DNA of 6,042 nt from Actinomycetes bacterium. GTDB lineage: Bacteria; Actinomycetota; Coriobacteriia; Coriobacteriales; Eggerthellaceae. The position numbers and the translations under genes were made by a program. The notes beneath the pieces were generated by a model. That model did no database searches, was not told the origin of the DNA, and was given only the letters and a program-made list of their open reading frames with translations. This document shows positions 4,923-6,042 of the stretch, one piece after another (the stretch's first letter is position 1; every line of letters starts with the position of its first letter). Location of the stretch: the NCBI GenBank assembly GCA_023460315.1, contig JAEWQO010000064.1:1-6042 (forward strand), in the 5' to 3' direction.

Positions 4923-5891
4923 ATGAAGAAGGTTTTATTTTTGGCTTTGGCTGCAGCAGCAGTAATGAGTTGCTCGGAAAGTGAGGAGATAGAGAATGCC
5001 GGACAAAAGGCGGAGATTAAATTGGGAACAGTAGTGGGTAACACTACGAGAGCCACAGTGACTGATTTGCCGGAATTGCAGAAGGTAGGGTTCACTGTGT
5101 ATGCTTATAATACGGGAGCAACAACAATGGCCTCTGTTGCGACTTTTGATGCGATGAAGGAATTCATGGCAGCTGTTAAGGTAACTTATAGTGCTCCCGA
5201 CTGGAGTTTGACTGGGGGAACATATTATTGGCCAATGACGGATAACTTGCAGTTCTTTGCTTACGGGAATCCGGGTACCGGGGCCTTGACGTACAATCAA
5301 CCGGCTGCTAGTGCTATATATCCTTCCATTACTTATACGGTAGCGGATGTAGCTGCCCAAACGGACTTGGTAGCCGCGAAAGCGACGGATGCAACCAAGG
5401 CATCAAATGCCAGTGGGGTATCTTTGAAATTCGGCCATATACTGACCCAAATAAATTTCACTGTCAAGGCAGCCGACGCTTTGACTTATAAACTGAAAAC
5501 ACTTACAATATCCGGTGTGCACAATAAAGGAACTTATGGTTTTGATGATTCAATATGGAAGTCACAGGAAGGAACAGCCACTTATGCACATACGATTGAC
5601 GATGGTGCATTGGAAGTGAATACAACGGGTGTGGAAGTGAATACAGCCTGGATGTTGATGCCCCAGACGTTGGATACGAATGCCAAAATCAATGTTGTCT
5701 ATGACATCTATGAGAAAGACGTTCTTCTTGATACTGTAACTTCCGCCATTGACTTGAATGATACACAAGCCTGGGGTGAAGGCAAAAAGATACGTTATAC
5801 GCTGACGCTGGCCAATAAGGCGGCAAAAGTAACCTTTGTACCTGAAGTTGGTCCATGGAGTACGGCTGATGATACGAACGTGGAAAAATAA
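4923..5891 (+). CDS. Fimbrillin family lipoprotein (Mfa1/FimA-like structural subunit)
   Basis: This 322-residue protein carries a lipoprotein signal peptide (MKKVLFLALAAAAVMSC, lipidated Cys17) and a short acidic linker. NTTRATVTDL follows; Arg43 in this TRA motif is the position where fimbrillins of the Porphyromonas FimA/Mfa1 type are cut by an arginine-specific protease, exposing the groove for strand-exchange polymerisation. Further fimbrillin signatures are VGFTVYAY (55-62), GGTYYWP (98-104), LQFFAYGNP (109-117), LKFGHILTQINFTVKA (168-183) and a C-terminal VPEVGPWS. Length is normal for the PF13149-type fimbrillin-like family. It probably forms the fimbrial shaft after export as a lipoprotein. 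It lies 45 bp after the DUF5119 gene, with an A/T-rich leader and no Shine-Dalgarno, and is followed by a terminator, making it the last gene of the operon. A tip-adhesin role instead of shaft cannot be excluded. Confidence 0.9.
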   Translation: MKKVLFLALAAAAVMSCSESEEIENAGQKAEIKLGTVVGNTTRATVTDLPELQKVGFTVYAYNTGATTMASVATFDAMKEFMAAVKVTYSAPDWSLTGGTYYWPMTDNLQFFAYGNPGTGALTYNQPAASAIYPSITYTVADVAAQTDLVAAKATDATKASNASGVSLKFGHILTQINFTVKAADALTYKLKTLTISGVHNKGTYGFDDSIWKSQEGTATYAHTIDDGALEVNTTGVEVNTAWMLMPQTLDTNAKINVVYDIYEKDVLLDTVTSAIDLNDTQAWGEGKKIRYTLTLANKAAKVTFVPEVGPWSTADDTNVEK

Positions 5892-5922
5892 AACGGCACT
5901 GTCCGCAATAAAAAACGGCACT
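5890..5922 (+). repeat. Direct repeat at the fimbrillin 3' end
   Basis: AAAACGGCACT occurs at 5890-5900, overlapping the stop codon, and again at 5912-5922, 22 bp apart. It may be a small local duplication in the 3' untranslated region; no function is evident. Confidence 0.6.
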
Positions 5923-5944
5923 ATAAAATATTTTGTGTAAATGT

Positions 5945-5983
5945 AAAATACGGGATTCAGTATGGGTTCCGTATTTTTTATTT
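5945..5983 (+). terminator. Intrinsic terminator of the fimbrial operon
   Basis: AAAATACGG (5945-5953) pairs perfectly with CCGTATTTT (5969-5977) around a 15-base loop, and the 3' arm runs into a T-rich tract to 5983. It lies 53 bp after the fimbrillin stop and just before the promoter of the next gene, so it should end the three-gene transcript. Confidence 0.85.
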
Positions 5984-5985
5984 AA

Positions 5986-5993
5986 TAGCTTTG
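5986..5993 (+). promoter_or_regulatory. Putative -7 box of the downstream gene
   Basis: TAGCTTTG matches TAnnTTTG. It ends four bases before the ATG at 5998, so transcription would begin around that codon. No clear -33 TTTG is seen because the region is occupied by the terminator. Confidence 0.55.
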
Positions 5994-5997
5994 CAAA

Positions 5998-6042
5998 ATG
6001 AAGAAAATTATGAAAGAGAAGAATCATGTAGTGCCTGATGAG
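5998..6042 (+). CDS. Start of an unrecognised gene, cut by the window end
   Basis: An open frame begins at ATG 5998 and runs 15 codons to the window edge (MKKIMKEKNHVVPDE). A second in-frame ATG at 6010 is an equally good or better start, because the -7 box at 5986-5993 places the transcription start close to 5998, which would make the first ATG leaderless or exclude it. The residues show no signal peptide and are too few to assign a family. The gene has its own promoter and is separated from the fimbrial operon by a strong terminator, so it is probably functionally independent. Confidence 0.5.
   Translation, partial: MKKIMKEKNHVVPDE

Overview
The window looks like Bacteroides, or a close Bacteroidales relative. 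It carries a Mfa/FimA-type fimbrial gene set (DUF3575, DUF5119, fimbrillin) that is characteristic of that order. Several gene starts are preceded by TAnnTTTG boxes, the -7 motif of Bacteroides promoters. Most starts lack a Shine-Dalgarno sequence and sit in A/T-rich leaders. Species cannot be named from the sequence alone.

Positions 1-2598 are a complete IS21-family insertion sequence read on the minus strand: istA (DDE transposase) followed by istB (AAA+ helper ATPase). Its ends can be set to the base. Each end has four GGTACC-centred repeats at a 23-24 bp pitch, the outermost GGTACC lies 19-24 bases from each tip, and the tips are TGA...TCA. The left tip coincides with the first base of the window, so the target-site duplication cannot be checked.

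Positions 2599-3273 are a 675-bp A/T-rich intergenic stretch with no convincing intact gene. It holds a degenerate ~32-bp tandem repeat, a small G/T-rich repeat, a hairpin that reads as a minus-strand terminator, an 8-codon ORF (MKKITLQM) followed two bases out of frame by a signal-peptide-like reading frame (probably the broken 5' end of an envelope-protein gene), and the likely promoter of the next operon.

Positions 3274-5891 hold three co-directional, tightly spaced plus-strand genes: a DUF3575 predicted outer-membrane protein, a DUF5119 lipoprotein with a very acidic tail, and a fimbrillin lipoprotein with a TRA processing motif. By family context they would make, anchor and form the shaft of a surface fimbria. 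A strong intrinsic terminator at 5945-5983 closes the operon. A new gene with its own -7 box starts at 5998 or 6010 and runs off the window.

The IS and the fimbrial operon point away from each other. Nothing here is clearly a new system. The points most worth following are the compact three-gene fimbrial operon, the frameshifted leader relic upstream of it, and the repeated promoter-like motif flanking istAB.
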